Positions 1 through 13,126 are shown, counted from the first letter of the stretch. The stretch: 64,000 bases of DNA from Sediminibacillus albus (GCF_900101125.1 NZ_FNFL01000001.1:620001-684000), one strand, 5' to 3'. Made by a program: numbers and translations. The notes: generated by a model not told the origin, from the sequence alone.

Positions 1-577
1 TGTGTGGCTTTTCCACACACATGTATTACTATTCTTGCTCTTACCTCAACCAAAAACGTTGGTGTTTCAATTACTTGAAGCGGTCACGAACAAAATAGCT
101 ATTTTTATAATAACAAATATAAATGACATTTCCAAGTCTTTTGACTAGCTTTGAGTAATTTTTTTAACAACCTTTTTCGACCTTTTTCTACGTTGGTTCC
201 CCCTGCTTATTTCATTATAAGTATTCCATGGAATGATCATGTTAAACCATTCCGGCGGAACAGACGAGCAGGTATACATTTTCGAAACAGATTACAATCG
301 ATAAATGAGTACTAGACATTTTTTTTGAAACCAAATGGATGAACATTCAATAGGAATGTCGTGTTATTCATTATAAAAGCGTAAAAATTTCCTGCCTCAG
401 ATCTTACTATTCCTCCCTTTTGTATTCATATTCCATCTCCTACTTTCTTCTAACCATATCTATTAAACAAGATAAACCGGACAACCACCCTCTCTCCAGC
501 CATCTTAGTCCATTAAAAAATATTTTTATTTTTTTTCTTTGTAAAGTTATTTGTCATATTTCTTGACAATCAGCCAT
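1..577. other. Gene-free AT-rich region with hairpin at left edge
   Basis: No convincing coding frame is seen here. The first 19 bases form a perfect hairpin (TGTGTGG and CCACACA around a CTTT-type loop), which could be the terminator of a gene left of the window. The rest is AT-rich intergenic DNA leading to the regulatory region of ilvE. Confidence 0.5.
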
Positions 578-591
578 TGTAAGCGCTTACT
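578..591. promoter_or_regulatory. Candidate CcpA cre site upstream of ilvE
   Basis: TGTAAGCGCTTACT is close to the palindromic cre consensus (TGWAANCGNTNWCA). It lies about 50 bp upstream of the -35 element of the ilvE promoter. CcpA control of ilv-leu genes is known in Bacillus, so carbon-status control is plausible here. Assigned by motif only. Confidence 0.5.
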
Positions 592-609
592 AGTTTTCTG
601 ACTTATCAC

Positions 610-624
610 AACTGTCTGAAAATT
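610..624 (+). promoter_or_regulatory. Candidate CodY box
   Basis: AACTGTCTGAAAATT matches the CodY consensus AATTTTCWGAAAATT at 13 of 15 positions and sits 13 bp upstream of the -35 hexamer. CodY represses branched-chain amino acid genes in Bacillaceae when isoleucine, valine and GTP are plentiful, so site and neighbour agree. Confidence 0.55.
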
Positions 625-637
625 TTTAATAAACCTG

Positions 638-666
638 TTGACCTGCCTTTTAAATGGTTGTATTAT
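638..666 (+). promoter_or_regulatory. Sigma-A promoter of ilvE / ilv-leu operon
   Basis: TTGACC, a 17-bp spacer and TATTAT form a good sigma-A promoter. The transcript would begin near 673 and have a leader of about 165 nt that includes a perfect hairpin (GGATAAA at 692-698 with TTTATCC at 706-712). No known riboswitch is recognised in that leader. Confidence 0.65.
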
Positions 667-837
667 TGTCGTCAATCCAAACATTTACGGAGGATAAATA
701 CTTTCTTTATCCTTATCCAGAGAAGGAGCCCAAAATCAGCTGAATTTGCATTTTTTGGTCAGGGGTCCACTCTCTTTACCGATCACGTAAATATGATAAT
801 TTAATTTAACAATTTGACAAGAAAGGAGTGGTTGAGT

Positions 838-1746
838 ATGAGTAGTCAATGGATTTTTCTAAGCGGCGAATTCGTTAAAAAAGAAGAAGCGGTTATCTCA
901 GTTTATGATCATGGTTTTTTATATGGAGACGGAGTATTCGAAGGCATCCGGGTATATAGCGGCAATGTTTTTAAATTAACCGAACATTTAAAAAGGCTTT
1001 ACGAATCTGCACAGTCTATTATGTTACAAGTTCCCTACAATAAGGAGGAACTGGAACAAATTATCATTGAAACTGTCAGAAAGAATCAGCTGGAGAACGC
1101 TTATATCCGTGTTGTTGTTTCCCGAGGTGCTGGAAATCTTGGATTAGATCCAACTCATTGCTCACAACCGCGGCTGGTTGTTATCGCGGAGGCTCTCGCT
1201 CTTTTTCCTAAGGAATTATATGAACGCGGTTTAAAGGTGGGATCGGTCGCAAGCCGAAGAAACCGGCCCGATGTTTTAAGCCCACAGATAAAATCGCTTA
1301 ATTATTTAAATAACATTCTCGTTAAGTTAGAAGCCAACCAGGCAGGCGTTGATGAAGCACTCATGCTGAATGATCAGGGGTATGTGACAGAAGGATCTGC
1401 TGATAATGTATTTATTGTAAAAAACAATACCATTTATACGCCGCCTGTTTACCTTGGTGCCCTTGAAGGAATCACTAGGAATGCCATTATCGATTTAGCT
1501 AACCAAAACGGCTATGAGTTAAAAGAGTCCCCTTTTACCAGACATGATGTTTATGTAGCAGATGAAGTATTCTTAACAGGAACAGCTGCTGAAGTAATTG
1601 CCGTCTCGGAAGTTGACGGAAGAAAAATTGCTGACGGAAAACCAGGCAGGATAACAAAGCATTTGTTGGAAAAGTTTCGACAGCTTGTTACGGAAGATGG
1701 GACGCATTGCTATCCAGAATGGAAAGATAAAGCGGTTGTCAGCTAA
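838..1746 (+). CDS. ilvE: Branched-chain amino acid aminotransferase
   Basis: Fold-type IV PLP aminotransferase of 302 aa. It interconverts valine, leucine and isoleucine with their 2-oxo acids, the last biosynthetic step, using glutamate as amino donor. The N-terminal block DHGFLYGDGVFEGIR and the lysine in SPQIKSLNYLNN (the usual PLP-Lys region) are clear, as is the C-terminal FLTGTAAEV block. The ATG at 838 follows GGAG by 9 nt; a TTG 24 bases upstream would overlap the ribosome binding site. It leads the ilv-leu cluster, separated from ilvB by the T-box leader. A D-amino-acid aminotransferase or ADC lyase share the fold, but the context favours IlvE. Confidence 0.9.
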   Translation: MSSQWIFLSGEFVKKEEAVISVYDHGFLYGDGVFEGIRVYSGNVFKLTEHLKRLYESAQSIMLQVPYNKEELEQIIIETVRKNQLENAYIRVVVSRGAGNLGLDPTHCSQPRLVVIAEALALFPKELYERGLKVGSVASRRNRPDVLSPQIKSLNYLNNILVKLEANQAGVDEALMLNDQGYVTEGSADNVFIVKNNTIYTPPVYLGALEGITRNAIIDLANQNGYELKESPFTRHDVYVADEVFLTGTAAEVIAVSEVDGRKIADGKPGRITKHLLEKFRQLVTEDGTHCYPEWKDKAVVS

Positions 1747-1779
1747 TCATAGTCAGCCGGAATGACAATCAAATCAATA

Positions 1780-2099
1780 AGAAAACGTTGACGGGAATAA
1801 AGGAATAAGATAGCTGTATTCACAGAGAGCCGGGGTTGCTGGAAGCCCGGAAATACACCTTATTCCGACATCGTCCCTGAGTGTTAAGCTGAACGGATCT
1901 CCTCTAGTAGGCTTAATCAGGTGTGACAACTAGCACCTGTTATCAAAAGAAGCAGTAGATATTATATCCACTGCTTCATGAGGCAGCCTTCGTAAGATGG
2001 CTGTAAATCAGGGTGGTACCGTGGAAAGTAAAAAGACCTTTTCTCCCCGTTTATTCTGCAGACGCGCGCAGTTTATTTGAGGGAGAAAGGGTCTTTTTT
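1780..2099 (+). promoter_or_regulatory. T-box leader controlling ilvB-leuD
   Basis: A T-box riboswitch. The Stem I distal AGAGAG bulge and GGTTGCTGGAAGCC loop lie at about 1826-1855. A Stem III hairpin (AAGCAGTAGATA with its complement) precedes the diagnostic T-box AGGGTGGTACCGTGG at 2010-2024. Uncharged tRNA pairing with specifier and T-box would stabilise the antiterminator and allow transcription into ilvB. The specifier cannot be fixed by eye; an ATC (Ile) triplet in the unpaired GACATCG segment on the 3' side of Stem I is the best candidate. No convincing separate promoter is seen, so the leader is probably transcribed through from ilvE. Confidence 0.9.
2032..2099 (+). terminator. T-box intrinsic terminator
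   Basis: AAGACCTTTTCTCCC pairs with GGGAGAAAGGGTCTT and is followed by a run of T. This is the attenuator competing with the T-box antiterminator just upstream of ilvB. Confidence 0.85.
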
Positions 2100-2192
2100 C
2101 ATGTTGCTTCCGGTACCTAATAAGCTGGCAAAACACCCCAGTGTTATACAGAGTTTTTGTAATTTTTAAAATTATTTAGGAGGGATTACAAG

Positions 2193-3914
2193 GTGAAGAT
2201 AGACACAAAGCCGGGCATCCAGCCCCGCACGGAGTCCAAGACAGGAGCAGATCTTCTCGTCGAGTCACTGATCAAAGAGGAAGTGGAAACTCTATTCGGA
2301 TATCCAGGAGGAGCAGTATTACCTATTTATGACGCTATTTATAAAGTGAAAGATTCATTCACCCATATTCTTACCCGCCACGAACAGGGTGCTATCCATG
2401 CCGCAGAAGGTTATGCCAGGATATCTGGAAAGCCGGGTGTTGTCATCGCCACCTCAGGTCCGGGAGCTACCAATCTAGTAACCGGAATAGCCGACGCAAT
2501 GATTGACTCCCTTCCGCTGGTCATCTTTACAGGCCAAGTCGCACGGGGCGTGATTGGAACCGATGCTTTTCAGGAAGCAGATGTTATGGGAATCACTACT
2601 CCAATAACAAAGCATAACTACCAGGTACAGTCAGTCAATGATTTGCCGAGAATTGTAAAGGAAGCCTTCCACATAGCCACGACAGGAAGGCCCGGCCCAG
2701 TTGTCGTTGATATTCCTAAAGATATTTCTTCCAATCGGTGTGAAGAAAGTTATGACTCTGATTTTTATTTACCCGGCTACCAGCCGACAGTGAAACCAAA
2801 TCCGCTGCAAATCAAGAAGCTTGCAGATACGTTAGCAAAAGCACAAAAACCAGTGATTTTAGCAGGTGCGGGTGTGTTATTCGGAAACGCTGCAGAAGAA
2901 TTAAAAATATTCGCCGAAAAACATACGCTTCCAGTTACGACTACATTGCTCGGCCTTGGCGGATTTCCCGGCGATCACCCCTTAAATTTGGGTATGGCAG
3001 GAATGCATGGTACTTACGCAGCCAATATGGCTTTATATGAATGTGATTTGCTCATCAATATTGGCGCCCGTTTTGACGATCGCTTAACAGGGAATCTCGA
3101 GCATTTTGCACCAACAGCACTGGTCGCCCATATTGACATTGATCCGGCGGAAATTGGTAAAAACGTTGCCACTCAAATCCCGGTTGTTTCTGATTCAAAA
3201 GCTGCTTTAAAATCTCTGGATTTCCAAGCGACTGACAAACCAGACCACGAAGCCTGGTTAAAACAGATTTCGACAAATAAGAAGGATAATCCGCTGTGGT
3301 ACAACAATCCGAGCAAAGATTTAATCCCGCAATGGCTAATAGAAGCAATTCACAAGGTTACCGATGGGGATGCAATTGTCACCACAGATGTCGGACAGCA
3401 CCAAATGTGGGCCGCTCAATATTATTCCTTCAACAAGCCGAATAAATGGGTTACCTCCGGAGGACTCGGAACGATGGGGTTCGGCTTTCCAGCAGCAATC
3501 GGTGCCCAGCTTGCAAAGCCCGGGGAAACAGTAGTTGCTATTGTAGGGGACGGCGGTTTTCAGATGACATTGCAAGAACTGTCTGTCCTACAGGAAAGAG
3601 GATTGCCAGTCAAAGTTATCATTGTCAACAACGGCGCGCTCGGCATGGTACGTCAATGGCAGGAGACCTTTTACGAAGAACGATATTCAGAGTCCCTGCT
3701 CCAAACCCAGCCTGACTTCGTCAAACTAGCAGAGAGCTATGGAATACGCGGCTGCAAGGTGGATAATCAAGAAGATTTAGTCGACAGCTTACCAGAATTG
3801 TTCGATTATAACGGTCCTGTAGTCATGGACTGTCGAGTATTACAGCTGGAAAATGTCTATCCCATGATAGCTCCCGGAAAAGGATTACACGAAATGATCG
3901 GGGTGAAACCATGA
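2193..3914 (+). CDS. ilvB: Acetolactate synthase, large (catalytic) subunit
   Basis: TPP-dependent acetohydroxyacid synthase, 573 aa, the normal length. It condenses pyruvate with pyruvate or 2-oxobutyrate as the first common step of valine, leucine and isoleucine synthesis. The N-terminal pyrimidine-binding domain ([30 protein letters not shown]), the central FAD domain and the C-terminal TPP domain (VGDGGFQM...VNNGALGMV, the GDG-NN motif at about residues 450-480) are complete. It starts at GTG with an AGGAGGG site upstream. Its stop overlaps the start of ilvH (ATGA), indicating translational coupling. Confidence 0.96.
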   Translation: MKIDTKPGIQPRTESKTGADLLVESLIKEEVETLFGYPGGAVLPIYDAIYKVKDSFTHILTRHEQGAIHAAEGYARISGKPGVVIATSGPGATNLVTGIADAMIDSLPLVIFTGQVARGVIGTDAFQEADVMGITTPITKHNYQVQSVNDLPRIVKEAFHIATTGRPGPVVVDIPKDISSNRCEESYDSDFYLPGYQPTVKPNPLQIKKLADTLAKAQKPVILAGAGVLFGNAAEELKIFAEKHTLPVTTTLLGLGGFPGDHPLNLGMAGMHGTYAANMALYECDLLINIGARFDDRLTGNLEHFAPTALVAHIDIDPAEIGKNVATQIPVVSDSKAALKSLDFQATDKPDHEAWLKQISTNKKDNPLWYNNPSKDLIPQWLIEAIHKVTDGDAIVTTDVGQHQMWAAQYYSFNKPNKWVTSGGLGTMGFGFPAAIGAQLAKPGETVVAIVGDGGFQMTLQELSVLQERGLPVKVIIVNNGALGMVRQWQETFYEERYSESLLQTQPDFVKLAESYGIRGCKVDNQEDLVDSLPELFDYNGPVVMDCRVLQLENVYPMIAPGKGLHEMIGVKP

Positions 3915-4432
3915 AACGAATTATTACTGCTACAGTTCAAAACCGCAGCGGAGTATTAAATCGAGTGACTGGTCTTATGCAAAAACGACAATTCAATATT
4001 GAAAGCATCTCTGTCGGAAGGACAGAGACGGAGGGAATCTCCAAAATGACCTTTGTCGTAGAAGTTGAAGACAATCAAAAGCTGGAGCAGTTGACCAAAC
4101 AGTTAAACAAACAAATCGATGTACTGAAGGTATCTGATATTACCGATAAGGCAATCGTCTCCCGCGAACTGGCATTAATCAAGGTGGTCAGCAGCGGGCA
4201 ATTAAGGAATGAATTACAAGGAATCATCGAGCCGTTCCGAGCATCAATTATCGATGTCAGCAAGGACAGTTTATCCATCCAAGTCACTGGAAAACCGGAA
4301 AAGATTGAGGCCTTGATCGAACTTCTCAGACCGTATGGGATTAAAGAATTAGCTCGAACAGGAATGACTGCCTTCCTTAGAGGCCATCAGCCGCAGCCGT
4401 CAGAGTTGCCTTCCTATTCGTTATTGAAATAA
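3911..4432 (+). CDS. ilvH: Acetolactate synthase, small (regulatory) subunit
   Basis: A protein of 173 aa with an N-terminal ACT domain (residues about 3-75, opening [20 protein letters not shown]) and the C-terminal small-subunit domain. It activates IlvB and confers valine feedback inhibition. It overlaps ilvB by 4 nt and is followed by ilvC. The gene is called ilvH or ilvN in different Bacillaceae. Confidence 0.95.
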   Translation: MKRIITATVQNRSGVLNRVTGLMQKRQFNIESISVGRTETEGISKMTFVVEVEDNQKLEQLTKQLNKQIDVLKVSDITDKAIVSRELALIKVVSSGQLRNELQGIIEPFRASIIDVSKDSLSIQVTGKPEKIEALIELLRPYGIKELARTGMTAFLRGHQPQPSELPSYSLLK

Positions 4433-4447
4433 GTGAGCCTGGTGTAA

Positions 4448-7052
<2,605 letters not shown>

Positions 7053-7107
7053 GAACCGATTTTGCCTGTATTTATCGTTGTATCTTTTCTAAAAAGGAGG
7101 CTATTCG

Positions 7108-8214
7108 ATGAAAAAGCATATTGTACTGCTTCCCGGAGATGGAATTGGAGCCGAGGTTATTCAATCAGCCAAACAGGTTCTCTGGGCAATAGCAGAAGAA
7201 TTTAATCATGAATTTACGTTCGAAAGCCGGGATATCGGTGGTACTGCTGTTGATACGCACGGTACCCCCCTGCCCGACGAAACTGTAGCAGCTTGTCAAC
7301 AAGCAGATGCTATTTTGCTTGGAGCCGTCGGAGGTCCTAAATGGGATTCCTTACCCTCTCACCTTCGCCCGGAAAAGGGATTGCTCGGTATCCGGAAAGC
7401 ATTAAATCTGTTTGCCAATTTGCGTCCGGTCAAAGGGTATCCAAAGCTGCTTCATGCATCACCTTTAAAAGAAGAGGTAGTCAAGGGCAGCGATTTGCTG
7501 ATCGTTAGAGAACTGATCGGCGGCTTGTACTTTGGTACACCTAGCGAGCGCAGGGATAAAGGACAATCGGTGGTCGATACATTGGCCTATTCCAGACAGG
7601 AAATAACGCAAATTGTCGATAAAGCATTCAAAAGTGCCCAATTGCGCAGACACCATCTCACCTCTGTCGATAAAGCAAATGTACTTGAATCAAGTAAACT
7701 GTGGCGTGAAATAGTAGAGGAAAAAAAGGCCGACTATCCTGACGTGAAGGTTGACCATTTGCTTGTCGACGCTGCTGCGATGAAACTCATCACCAACCCC
7801 GGCCAATTTGATGTCATTGTTACCGAAAACATGTTTGGTGATATTTTAAGCGACGAAGCTTCCGTTTTGACAGGATCTTTAGGAATGCTTCCTTCTGCCA
7901 GCCTGAGAGAAGATGGAGTAGGCCTTTATGAACCAGTACATGGCTCCGCTCCCGATATTGCCGGACAGGGAATTGCTAACCCGCTAGCCATGATTTTGTC
8001 GACTGCGCTCATGTTAAGACATTCCTTCCAATTGGAGGACGAAGCGCACTTAATTGAAACAGCCGTGCAGGCAGTCCTTGATGATGGTTACCATACGGCA
8101 GACTTACAAATCCCCGATGGACAAAAAATCGGAACATCCCATATGACTGCACTAATTGTGGAGTTGATCAAATCCCAGAGTGCTACAAAAAGTATATTAA
8201 ATTGCTACGTATGA
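7108..8214 (+). CDS. leuB: 3-Isopropylmalate dehydrogenase
   Basis: NAD+-dependent beta-decarboxylating dehydrogenase, 368 aa. It oxidises 3-isopropylmalate to 2-oxoisocaproate. LLPGDGIGAEV at the N-terminus, DKANVLESS, the metal-binding segment GDILSDEAS and the adenine-binding EPVHGSAPDIAG are typical of the family. An AAAGGAGG site sits just ahead of the ATG. It is the sixth gene downstream of the T-box promoter region when ilvE is included. Confidence 0.95.
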   Translation: MKKHIVLLPGDGIGAEVIQSAKQVLWAIAEEFNHEFTFESRDIGGTAVDTHGTPLPDETVAACQQADAILLGAVGGPKWDSLPSHLRPEKGLLGIRKALNLFANLRPVKGYPKLLHASPLKEEVVKGSDLLIVRELIGGLYFGTPSERRDKGQSVVDTLAYSRQEITQIVDKAFKSAQLRRHHLTSVDKANVLESSKLWREIVEEKKADYPDVKVDHLLVDAAAMKLITNPGQFDVIVTENMFGDILSDEASVLTGSLGMLPSASLREDGVGLYEPVHGSAPDIAGQGIANPLAMILSTALMLRHSFQLEDEAHLIETAVQAVLDDGYHTADLQIPDGQKIGTSHMTALIVELIKSQSATKSILNCYV

Positions 8215-8263
8215 CAGTCCTTATTTTTTAGATAAAATTTTTATGAAGTGAGGAGTTGATAGG

Positions 8264-9688
8264 ATGAATGAACCAAAAACAATTGTCGAAAAAATTTGGG
8301 ATAAACATGTAGTCCATCGTGAAGAAGGCAAACCAGACTTACTTTATATCGATTTACACCTTGTTCACGAAGTTACATCTCCCCAGGCATTTGAAGGCTT
8401 AAGAATGAAAAATCGGCAAGTGCGCAAGCCTGAACTGACATATGCTACCATGGACCATAATGTACCGACAATCCACCGTAACGTCATTAAGGATGCGGTT
8501 TCTAAAAAACAAATGCAAACACTAAAGGATAACTGTTCCCAATTCGGTATATCCTTAGCGGACATTGATCACCCTGATCAGGGAATCGTCCATGTAATCG
8601 GCCCCGAATTAGGTTTGACTCAACCTGGCAAAACAATTGTATGCGGAGATAGCCACACTTCAACACATGGCGCTTTTGGCGCTCTGGCTTTTGGAATTGG
8701 CACTAGTGAGGTAGAGCATGTCCTGGCAACCCAGACACTGTGGCAAGCACCTCCTAAAACATTAAAAGTGCAAGTAAATGGCGAGCTTGGCAGCGGAGTC
8801 ACTGCAAAGGACTTGATTTTAGCGATAATCGCCAAGTTTGGGGTTCGCTTTGGCACGGGCCATGTGATTGAATACACAGGCGAGGCTATTAAAAATTTAT
8901 CCATGGAAGAACGGATGACTGTTTGTAATATGTCGATAGAGGCTGGAGCCAGAGCGGGTTTAATCAGCCCCGATAATAAAACGGTTGAGTACTTGCGTGG
9001 TAAACGTCACGTTCCAAAGGAAGCAGACAGCTTTGAAAAAGCTGCAGCAGAATGGAAAGCACTAGCTTCTGACCCGGAGGCAAGTTATGACAAAGTTGTC
9101 GAAATCGAGGCAGCAGAGATTGAACCTCAGGTTTCCTGGGGGACAAATCCTGGAATGTGCCTTCCTGTCAGTGCTTCAGTACCTGATCCGAATCAAGCAG
9201 AAACTGCCAATAGCAAAGAAGAAATCGAGCGTGCTTTGGAATATATGGGACTGGAAGCTGGACAGCAGATTTCTTCCGTTGCCATTGACCATGTGTTTAT
9301 CGGTTCTTGCACCAATTCCCGACTCAGTGATCTCCGCCGGGCGGCAGAGGTTATCCGCGGCAAAAAAGTAAACCCTAAAGTAAAGGCAATTGTTGTACCG
9401 GGATCCTTTAGTGTTAAGACTGCCGCTGAGGCAGAAGGCTTGGACGTTATTTTTACCCAGGCTGGTTTCCAATGGCGGGAGGCTGGCTGTAGCATGTGCC
9501 TGGCAATGAATGATGACATCGTACCGCCAGGAGAACGATGCGCTTCTACTTCCAACCGAAATTTTGAAGGCCGTCAGGGAAATGGAGCACGGACTCACTT
9601 AGTCAGCCCTGAGATGGCAGCTGCTGCCGCTATAGAAGGACATTTTGTCGATGTCCGGAAATTCACTGAAGCTACACTGCATTCATAG
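8264..9688 (+). CDS. leuC: 3-Isopropylmalate dehydratase, large subunit
   Basis: Aconitase-family [4Fe-4S] subunit of 474 aa that isomerises 2- to 3-isopropylmalate together with LeuD. Cluster cysteines are in [10 protein letters not shown] and in [13 protein letters not shown] (two cysteines). The [13 protein letters not shown] substrate loop is present near residue 130. The stop lies 10 nt before the leuD start. Confidence 0.96.
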   Translation: MNEPKTIVEKIWDKHVVHREEGKPDLLYIDLHLVHEVTSPQAFEGLRMKNRQVRKPELTYATMDHNVPTIHRNVIKDAVSKKQMQTLKDNCSQFGISLADIDHPDQGIVHVIGPELGLTQPGKTIVCGDSHTSTHGAFGALAFGIGTSEVEHVLATQTLWQAPPKTLKVQVNGELGSGVTAKDLILAIIAKFGVRFGTGHVIEYTGEAIKNLSMEERMTVCNMSIEAGARAGLISPDNKTVEYLRGKRHVPKEADSFEKAAAEWKALASDPEASYDKVVEIEAAEIEPQVSWGTNPGMCLPVSASVPDPNQAETANSKEEIERALEYMGLEAGQQISSVAIDHVFIGSCTNSRLSDLRRAAEVIRGKKVNPKVKAIVVPGSFSVKTAAEAEGLDVIFTQAGFQWREAGCSMCLAMNDDIVPPGERCASTSNRNFEGRQGNGARTHLVSPEMAAAAAIEGHFVDVRKFTEATLHS

Positions 9689-9698
9689 GAGGAAACCA

Positions 9699-10283
9699 AT
9701 GGAACCTATCAACAAACACCAAGGACTTGTTTATCCTTTAAATAGAGGAAATATAGATACGGATCAAATTATTCCTAAACAATTCTTGAAAAGAATCGAA
9801 CGCCAGGGATTCGGTCAATTTCTATTTTATAATTGGCGTTTCCATGATGACGGCACACCAAAACAGGAGTTTTCCCTCAATGATAAAAAGTACCAGAACG
9901 CTTCCATCCTTGTAGCAGGAGAAAATTTCGGCTGTGGATCTTCCCGGGAGCATGCCCCCTGGGCACTGCAGGATTTCGGGTTTAAAGTAATCATTGCGCC
10001 AAGCTTTGCTGATATTTTCTATAATAACTGTACCAAAAATGGGATTCTTCCTGTTCAATTAACGGAACAGCAGACAAAACAATTAATGACACGCGCTGAA
10101 ACAGAGCCCTATACAATTACCGTTGATTTGGAAAACCAGCTAGTGTCCGATGCCGGAGATTTTCGAGCTTCCTTTCAAGTTCCGGCATACCAAAAGGAAA
10201 TGCTGCTCAACGGCTGGGATGAAATTGCCGTTACTTTAACGCACGCAGATAAGATAACTGAATTTGAAGCAACCCGGAGCTAG
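9699..10283 (+). CDS. leuD: 3-Isopropylmalate dehydratase, small subunit
   Basis: A 194-aa swivelling-domain subunit of the LeuCD isomerase. [16 protein letters not shown] and [14 protein letters not shown] are family hallmarks. The ATG at 9699 is preceded by AGGAGG; an open frame extends further upstream inside leuC but without a ribosome binding site. Last gene of the operon. Confidence 0.95.
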   Translation: MEPINKHQGLVYPLNRGNIDTDQIIPKQFLKRIERQGFGQFLFYNWRFHDDGTPKQEFSLNDKKYQNASILVAGENFGCGSSREHAPWALQDFGFKVIIAPSFADIFYNNCTKNGILPVQLTEQQTKQLMTRAETEPYTITVDLENQLVSDAGDFRASFQVPAYQKEMLLNGWDEIAVTLTHADKITEFEATRS

Positions 10284-10290
10284 AAATTAC

Positions 10291-10325
10291 TATCCCCCCT
10301 TCCAACAGAAGCGGGGATTTTATTT
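10291..10325 (+). terminator. Terminator of the ilv-leu operon
   Basis: ATCCCC and GGGGAT are separated by about 15 nt and followed by TTTATTTG. Located immediately after leuD and before the convergent oxidase genes. Confidence 0.75.
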
Positions 10326-10330
10326 GCTAT

Positions 10331-11377
10331 TCATTTTTTATCATAATTTGATTTTTGCTGCTTTGCGTACCGTTTATCCTTCATAAACAGTCTCCAAAAA
10401 TAAATAAAACCCGGAAACAAAATGGCAAACCCAACGATATAAGTAATAAATAACGCCCGAAATGCTTCAGGATTGGTAAATCCATCTTCTATGGTAATTG
10501 ACGGGTAAATTAAATAAGGCAAATGTGCTCTGCCATATGCATAGCTTGCCAGTAAATACTGCAAAACAATCACAATCACGGCTAATCTCGGCCAACCCCT
10601 TTTCCCCTGTCCAGTCGGCATCAGTAAGAAAAATCCCGCCAGAAAGAAAGCGCCGGCAGAAGCAAGCAAAAAAGGAAGATGCTCCATCATACCTTCATAG
10701 AGCCATACTGCTTCATACCGCATTGTAACCATCACCAGCAAGGCCATCGTTAAAGTTATCGGTCCCAATATCAGTGCGTCCCGGCGGTAGATGTGGTATG
10801 CTTCCTGCTCATCTGCATGGTTTGAGAAATCAGCGAGCAATAAAGATGATAAAAATAGCGTACTGCTTACCGCAAACCCAAAAAACGTCCAAGCATGAAA
10901 ACTTGTAAGTAATTCTCCAACCAACAACTGCTCCACCCCATCTCTCACCTCAATAAAATTCCCATGAGTGACCGGCAAAATGATAATCAACAGCCCGGGA
11001 ATTAGAAAACCTGTGATTCCTGAAATATAGGTCAATGGCTTCCGATACTCTTCTGCAATATGGGAAAATACCAAAAAACCGCTGCGGACAGCTAACAGCA
11101 ATAATATCACACTGCCTGGCAGCAGGAGTACTGTACCTAATGTAAATGTTGCTCCGGGAAAAAAACTGATTACTGCTACCACGATCGCAACGATAAAAAC
11201 ATTGGTAACCTCCCATGTTGGAGATAAGTATCTGTTGGCGATATTGGTAGCGTTCGTCTTTTCTTTATTGATATAGACCATTGACCAGAATCCAGCGCCA
11301 AAATCCATAGTGGCCATCACTGCATAAATAAAAATGAACCCCCACAACAAGGATATTGCAATAATCACATCCGACAC
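10331..11377 (-). CDS. cydB: Cytochrome bd-type quinol oxidase, subunit II
   Basis: Membrane protein of 348 aa with about eight to nine hydrophobic helices. It begins with the conserved subunit II region (FIYAVMATMDFGAGFW). It pairs with subunit I upstream to reduce O2 with menaquinol. It starts at GTG seven nt after AAGGGGG. It resembles the YthB/CbdB type of Bacillus rather than classical CydB. No cydCD genes accompany the pair, which also fits the YthAB class. The symbol is by family. Confidence 0.85.
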   Translation of the reverse strand: MSDVIIAISLLWGFIFIYAVMATMDFGAGFWSMVYINKEKTNATNIANRYLSPTWEVTNVFIVAIVVAVISFFPGATFTLGTVLLLPGSVILLLLAVRSGFLVFSHIAEEYRKPLTYISGITGFLIPGLLIIILPVTHGNFIEVRDGVEQLLVGELLTSFHAWTFFGFAVSSTLFLSSLLLADFSNHADEQEAYHIYRRDALILGPITLTMALLVMVTMRYEAVWLYEGMMEHLPFLLASAGAFFLAGFFLLMPTGQGKRGWPRLAVIVIVLQYLLASYAYGRAHLPYLIYPSITIEDGFTNPEAFRALFITYIVGFAILFPGFIYFWRLFMKDKRYAKQQKSNYDKK

Positions 11378-11404
11378 TTCAGCACCCCCTTTTTTGTATA
11401 ATCC

Positions 11405-12733
11405 CTACTCTTTTATATCTATCGCTTCATGGACAGGATGTTTTCTGAAATAGTATCTTAATACTAAAACCACCGCTGCTCCTAATACGAAATAAACAAG
11501 TGTAAATAAAACAAACAAGGTACCGAGCTGTGAAGCACCGGTCACCGCATCCTCTGTTTTCATCATCCGGTAAATGACCCAGGGCTGTCTGCCTGTACAA
11601 GCGAAAATCCAGCCGAATTCAATCGCCAGAACCGATAATGGACCAGATGCCACAAACGCCCACATCATTGGTTTAGGGAATCGTTTCTTTTTTAGAAATC
11701 TATTCCAGAAAAAACCGGTAATAGAAAGTAAGATAAGCAGGGTGCCAATACCTACCATGGCATTAAATAATGTATGGACATATAATGGCGGCCACCACTC
11801 TTCGGGAAAATCGTTTAACCCGCGAACGACTGTGTCAAAACGGTCATCAGCTAAAAAGCTTAAAGCCCAGGGAATTTCGATAGCCCACTTGACTTCCTCA
11901 GTCTCCCTGTCGGTAAAACCGCCAATGGCCAACGGTGCATAATCCTGCGTTTCAAACAAACCTTCTGCTGCCGCAAGCTTTTCTGGCTGATACTCATGCA
12001 GCAGCTGTGCAGATTGATGCCCATTAAAAGCAGTGAGCAGTGAAAATATCCCGCCAACCGCTAAGCCTAACATCAGCGCTTTTTTATGAAACCGGAAAAC
12101 CCTTCCTTTTTCTCTATCTTTGATCATCTTAAATGCAGCTATCGAAGCGATCACAAATCCGCCTGTCATATACGCAGAAACTACCACATGGCCAGCAGTC
12201 GTAAAAAATCCGGGGTTGAAAAATGCTGCCCACGGATCGACATCGACAATCTCTCCATTTTCGAAACGAAAACCTGCAGGAGTTCCTTCAAAAGCGTGAA
12301 CATTTGTAATTAAAATTGCAGAAGCTACTGCCCCTAAGGCAACCAGCGTCAAACTGACGATGCGCATCCATGGGGATATCCGGTCAGCAGCATATACATA
12401 GATGGACATGAACAGAGCTTCAACAAAAAAAGCATAAATTTCAATTTGAAAAGGAAGCGCCATTACTTCTCCTATCACTTCCATAAAGCCAGGCCAGAGC
12501 AACGACAACTGGACACCGGCAATGGTTCCTGATGGAATAGCCACCCCTAGTAATACGGCAAAACCCTTGGTCCAGCGATTAGCCATTACCGCATAATCAC
12601 GATCATTGGTTTTTTGATACAAAAGTTCCGCAAACAGTACCATTAAGGGGATTCCGACCCCAAGGGTAGCAAAGATAATGTGGAATGCCATAGTGGTCCC
12701 AAACATGGAGCGGGCGATTTCTAAGTGATCCAT
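11405..12733 (-). CDS. cydA: Cytochrome bd-type quinol oxidase, subunit I
   Basis: Heme-bearing subunit I, 442 aa. The haem-ligand region at the N-terminus (ARSMFGTTMAFHIIFATLGVG), GWIFACTGRQPWVIYRMMKTEDAV near the C-terminus and multiple helices are clear. The periplasmic Q-loop is short, as in the YthA/CIO group of Firmicutes oxidases. The chosen ATG is 9 nt after AAAGG; an ATG three codons upstream abuts the Shine-Dalgarno sequence. Forms an operon with subunit II (27-bp gap). Confidence 0.88.
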   Translation of the reverse strand: MDHLEIARSMFGTTMAFHIIFATLGVGIPLMVLFAELLYQKTNDRDYAVMANRWTKGFAVLLGVAIPSGTIAGVQLSLLWPGFMEVIGEVMALPFQIEIYAFFVEALFMSIYVYAADRISPWMRIVSLTLVALGAVASAILITNVHAFEGTPAGFRFENGEIVDVDPWAAFFNPGFFTTAGHVVVSAYMTGGFVIASIAAFKMIKDREKGRVFRFHKKALMLGLAVGGIFSLLTAFNGHQSAQLLHEYQPEKLAAAEGLFETQDYAPLAIGGFTDRETEEVKWAIEIPWALSFLADDRFDTVVRGLNDFPEEWWPPLYVHTLFNAMVGIGTLLILLSITGFFWNRFLKKKRFPKPMMWAFVASGPLSVLAIEFGWIFACTGRQPWVIYRMMKTEDAVTGASQLGTLFVLFTLVYFVLGAAVVLVLRYYFRKHPVHEAIDIKE

Positions 12734-12811
12734 TACTGCCATCCTTTCTTAGTACGGCTGAGCATAGCTTTCCTACTCCATTGACTGGTGTTTCAGCAGC
12801 AATTATGTTCA

Positions 12812-13126
12812 TCAATGGGAATGTTTTTCGCTATGAATAATTTCTTCTATCGACGTTTCGACCTTTGTATGGTTGTGGATTTCGCAATACCAAATATCAG
12901 TTCTCAGCTTATGGGAGATGTCACAATTCCGGGTCTTTTTAAGAAAATTGCGCCACAGCGTGTATGTATGCGTATCTACCTTGACAGTATCGTACTGAGG
13001 TTTCATTTTTTCCCACTTATGTGGCACAGCTGTCTCATCATGTTCTGGAGTTACTTGCGCCGATAAAATCGAATTGGGGTTCAGTAAAAACAAGCTGCCG
13101 ATTATGGCTAGCAGTTTACCATTCAT
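12812..13126 (-). CDS. Small exported hypothetical protein
   Basis: A 104-aa protein, function not recognised. The N-terminus (MNGKLLAIIGSLFLL) looks like a Sec signal peptide with an AQV-type cleavage region near residue 24. The rest is polar and rich in His, Glu and Lys (HKWEKMKPQYDTVKVD; a His-rich C-terminal HSEKHSH). A good AAGGAG site precedes the start. It lies 78 bp upstream of the oxidase genes on the same strand, so it may be co-transcribed with them. Confidence 0.6.
   Translation of the reverse strand: MNGKLLAIIGSLFLLNPNSILSAQVTPEHDETAVPHKWEKMKPQYDTVKVDTHTYTLWRNFLKKTRNCDISHKLRTDIWYCEIHNHTKVETSIEEIIHSEKHSH

Noticed and set aside
3055-3348. Antisense frames within ilvB, leuA, leuC and other long genes
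   Set aside because: All are shadows of well-supported conserved genes on the other strand or frame.
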